Shown: positions 51,743 through 52,186 of the stretch, in pieces
Numbering within the stretch: the stretch's first letter is position 1
Layout of the letters: every line of letters starts with the position of its first letter
Assembly: GCA_964424335.1 (NCBI GenBank)
Contig: CAYRIY010000013.1
Location: 1 to 52,186, forward strand
Length of the DNA: 52,186 nucleotides
Direction of reading: 5' to 3'
Source: CAYRIY01 sp964424335
Lineage (GTDB): Bacteria; Bacillota; Limnochordia; DTU080; RSA5
The notes under the pieces: generated by a model
Told to the model about the DNA's origin: nothing
The model's database searches: none
What the model saw: only the letters and a program-made list of their open reading frames with translations
Program-made: the position numbers and the translations under genes

Positions 51743-51751
51743 TGTTATAAT
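51743..51751 (+). promoter_or_regulatory. Extended -10 promoter of rnpB
   Basis: TGTTATAAT is a perfect TG-n-TATAAT element, starting 4 bases after the OmpM-like stop and about 45 bases before the predicted rnpB 5' end. No good -35 is present. Confidence 0.7.
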
Positions 51752-51795
51752 AACTCGGTCGGTGGATTCTCCGCCGATCTGGCAAGCGGGTAAGC

Positions 51796-52140
51796 GAAGC
51801 GCAAGAGTACGACGGATGGTCGCTGGCGGTCGATCTCGACGTCGGCCGTTAGAGGAAAGTCCGGACTCGGCTGTCGCTTGCGACAGAAAGTTGGTGCCCG
51901 TCGAAAGGCGGGGCGGAGCGATCCGACGGATGCAAAAAGGGGCCCTCGTGGTCCCCGAGTAGCTGTAAAAGGGCCATAGAGACGATGCCCGCCGGCGACG
52001 GCGGGAGTGGAACGCGGTAACCCCCACCACCGAGCAACCCAAAATACGGTAGGGGCAGCCCCACCTGGGGCCATTCGGACTACGTCCGGGTGAGATAGAT
52101 GGCCATCTATTACAGAATCCGGCTTACAGTTGTGCTTTTG
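51796..52140 (+). ncRNA. rnpB: RNase P RNA
   Basis: RNase P RNA is the catalytic part of the enzyme that trims tRNA 5' ends. The conserved GAGGAAAGTCC lies at 51852-51862, followed by ACAGAAAG, then GGTAACCCC and GAGCAACCCAAAAT, and near the 3' end AGATAGATGGCC and ACAGAATCCGGCTTA. The ends pair as P1: GAAGCGCAA (51796-51804) with TTGTGCTT (52130-52137). The pattern looks like the A-type, but this was not modelled. The end is inferred from P1 and may be off by several bases. Confidence 0.93.
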
Positions 52141-52141
52141 A

Positions 52142-52172
52142 CGCCGTTACCTGCGCCAGAAATATGACGGCG
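52142..52172 (+). terminator. Possible hairpin after rnpB
   Basis: CGCCGT (52142-52147) pairs with ACGGCG (52167-52172) around a 19-base loop. There is no T-tract, so it may be a processing structure rather than a terminator. Confidence 0.3.
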
Positions 52173-52186
52173 AGCCCGTAGCTCAG
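52172..52186 (+). tRNA. Start of a tRNA gene (truncated by window edge)
   Basis: The final 15 bases (GAGCCCG then TAGCTCAG) match a tRNA 5' end: a 7-base acceptor strand, U8-A9, and the GCTC D-stem with AG. The anticodon is outside the window, so the amino acid is unknown. Confidence 0.55.

Noticed and set aside
1..52186. CRISPR arrays, insertion sequences, prophage, direct-repeat arrays
   Set aside because: No regularly spaced repeats, transposase, integrase or phage genes were seen; gene content and codon use look uniform.

Overview
The window reads as chromosome of a flagellated, two-membraned (diderm), probably spore-forming member of the Firmicutes with fairly high GC. Two gene sets point this way. 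One is Firmicutes-specific: SpoIIID, a SpoIIQ-like degenerate M23 protein, YwmB, Mbl, and FlhO/FlhP-type rod proteins in the Bacillus order. The other belongs to an outer membrane: BamA, TamB, a Skp-like chaperone, LpxA/B/C/D/I, MsbA, LptB/C/D, two LptF/G-family permeases, L- and P-ring flagellar genes, and an SLH-domain outer-membrane tether. A Limnochordia-like or comparable diderm lineage would fit, but the sequence does not fix the taxon.

Layout. 1-3529: 3' end of the ATP synthase operon (atpA end, atpG, atpD, atpC), closed by a strong hairpin. 3622-4107: one reverse-strand CopD-like membrane protein, the only gene on that strand. 4300-7767: ywmB, spoIIQ-like, spoIIID, mbl. 8024-13123: flgF, flgG, flgA, flgH, flgI and a short flgJ-type rod protein. 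13253-16723: two secreted proteins, an AMIN/phosphodiester glycosidase and an S55 (SpoIVB-type) peptidase. 16908-22235: tamB and bamA, ended by a classic terminator. 22376-30905: skp-like, lpxD, an ABC-F ATPase, a small beta-barrel gene behind a structured leader, lptF/G, lptD, lptC. 30902-34879: an M20 hydrolase and an unusual ABC permease/ATPase pair. 34941-42386: lpxC, a sugar nucleotidyltransferase, fabZ, lpxA, an ICMT-family protein, lpxI, lpxB and an LpxB-related protein. 42493-48400: msbA, a second LpxB-related protein, an SDR epimerase, lptB, lptF/G. 48505-51739: a DUF3084 coiled-coil protein and an OmpM-like tether. The end holds rnpB and the first bases of a probable tRNA.

Together the genes make lipid A precursor (LpxA, LpxC, LpxD, LpxI, LpxB), flip it (MsbA), carry it to the surface (LptB, LptF/G, LptC, LptD), insert outer-membrane proteins (BamA, TamB, Skp) and anchor the outer membrane to the wall (SLH protein). 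Many neighbours share ATGA, GTGA or TTGA stop/start overlaps, which suggests translational coupling. No insertion sequence, CRISPR array, prophage or rRNA was seen. No gene-free stretch exceeds 300 bases; the longest is 8804-9099.

The points most worth following are these: a four-TM permease with a large extracytoplasmic domain and a C-terminal EAA-like loop beside its ATPase (32193-34879); three LpxB-family proteins with no lpxK or Kdo genes nearby; a leader RNA candidate at 25902-26026; and the way the outer-membrane cluster sits between mbl-flhO-flhP and fabZ, genes that are adjacent in B. subtilis.
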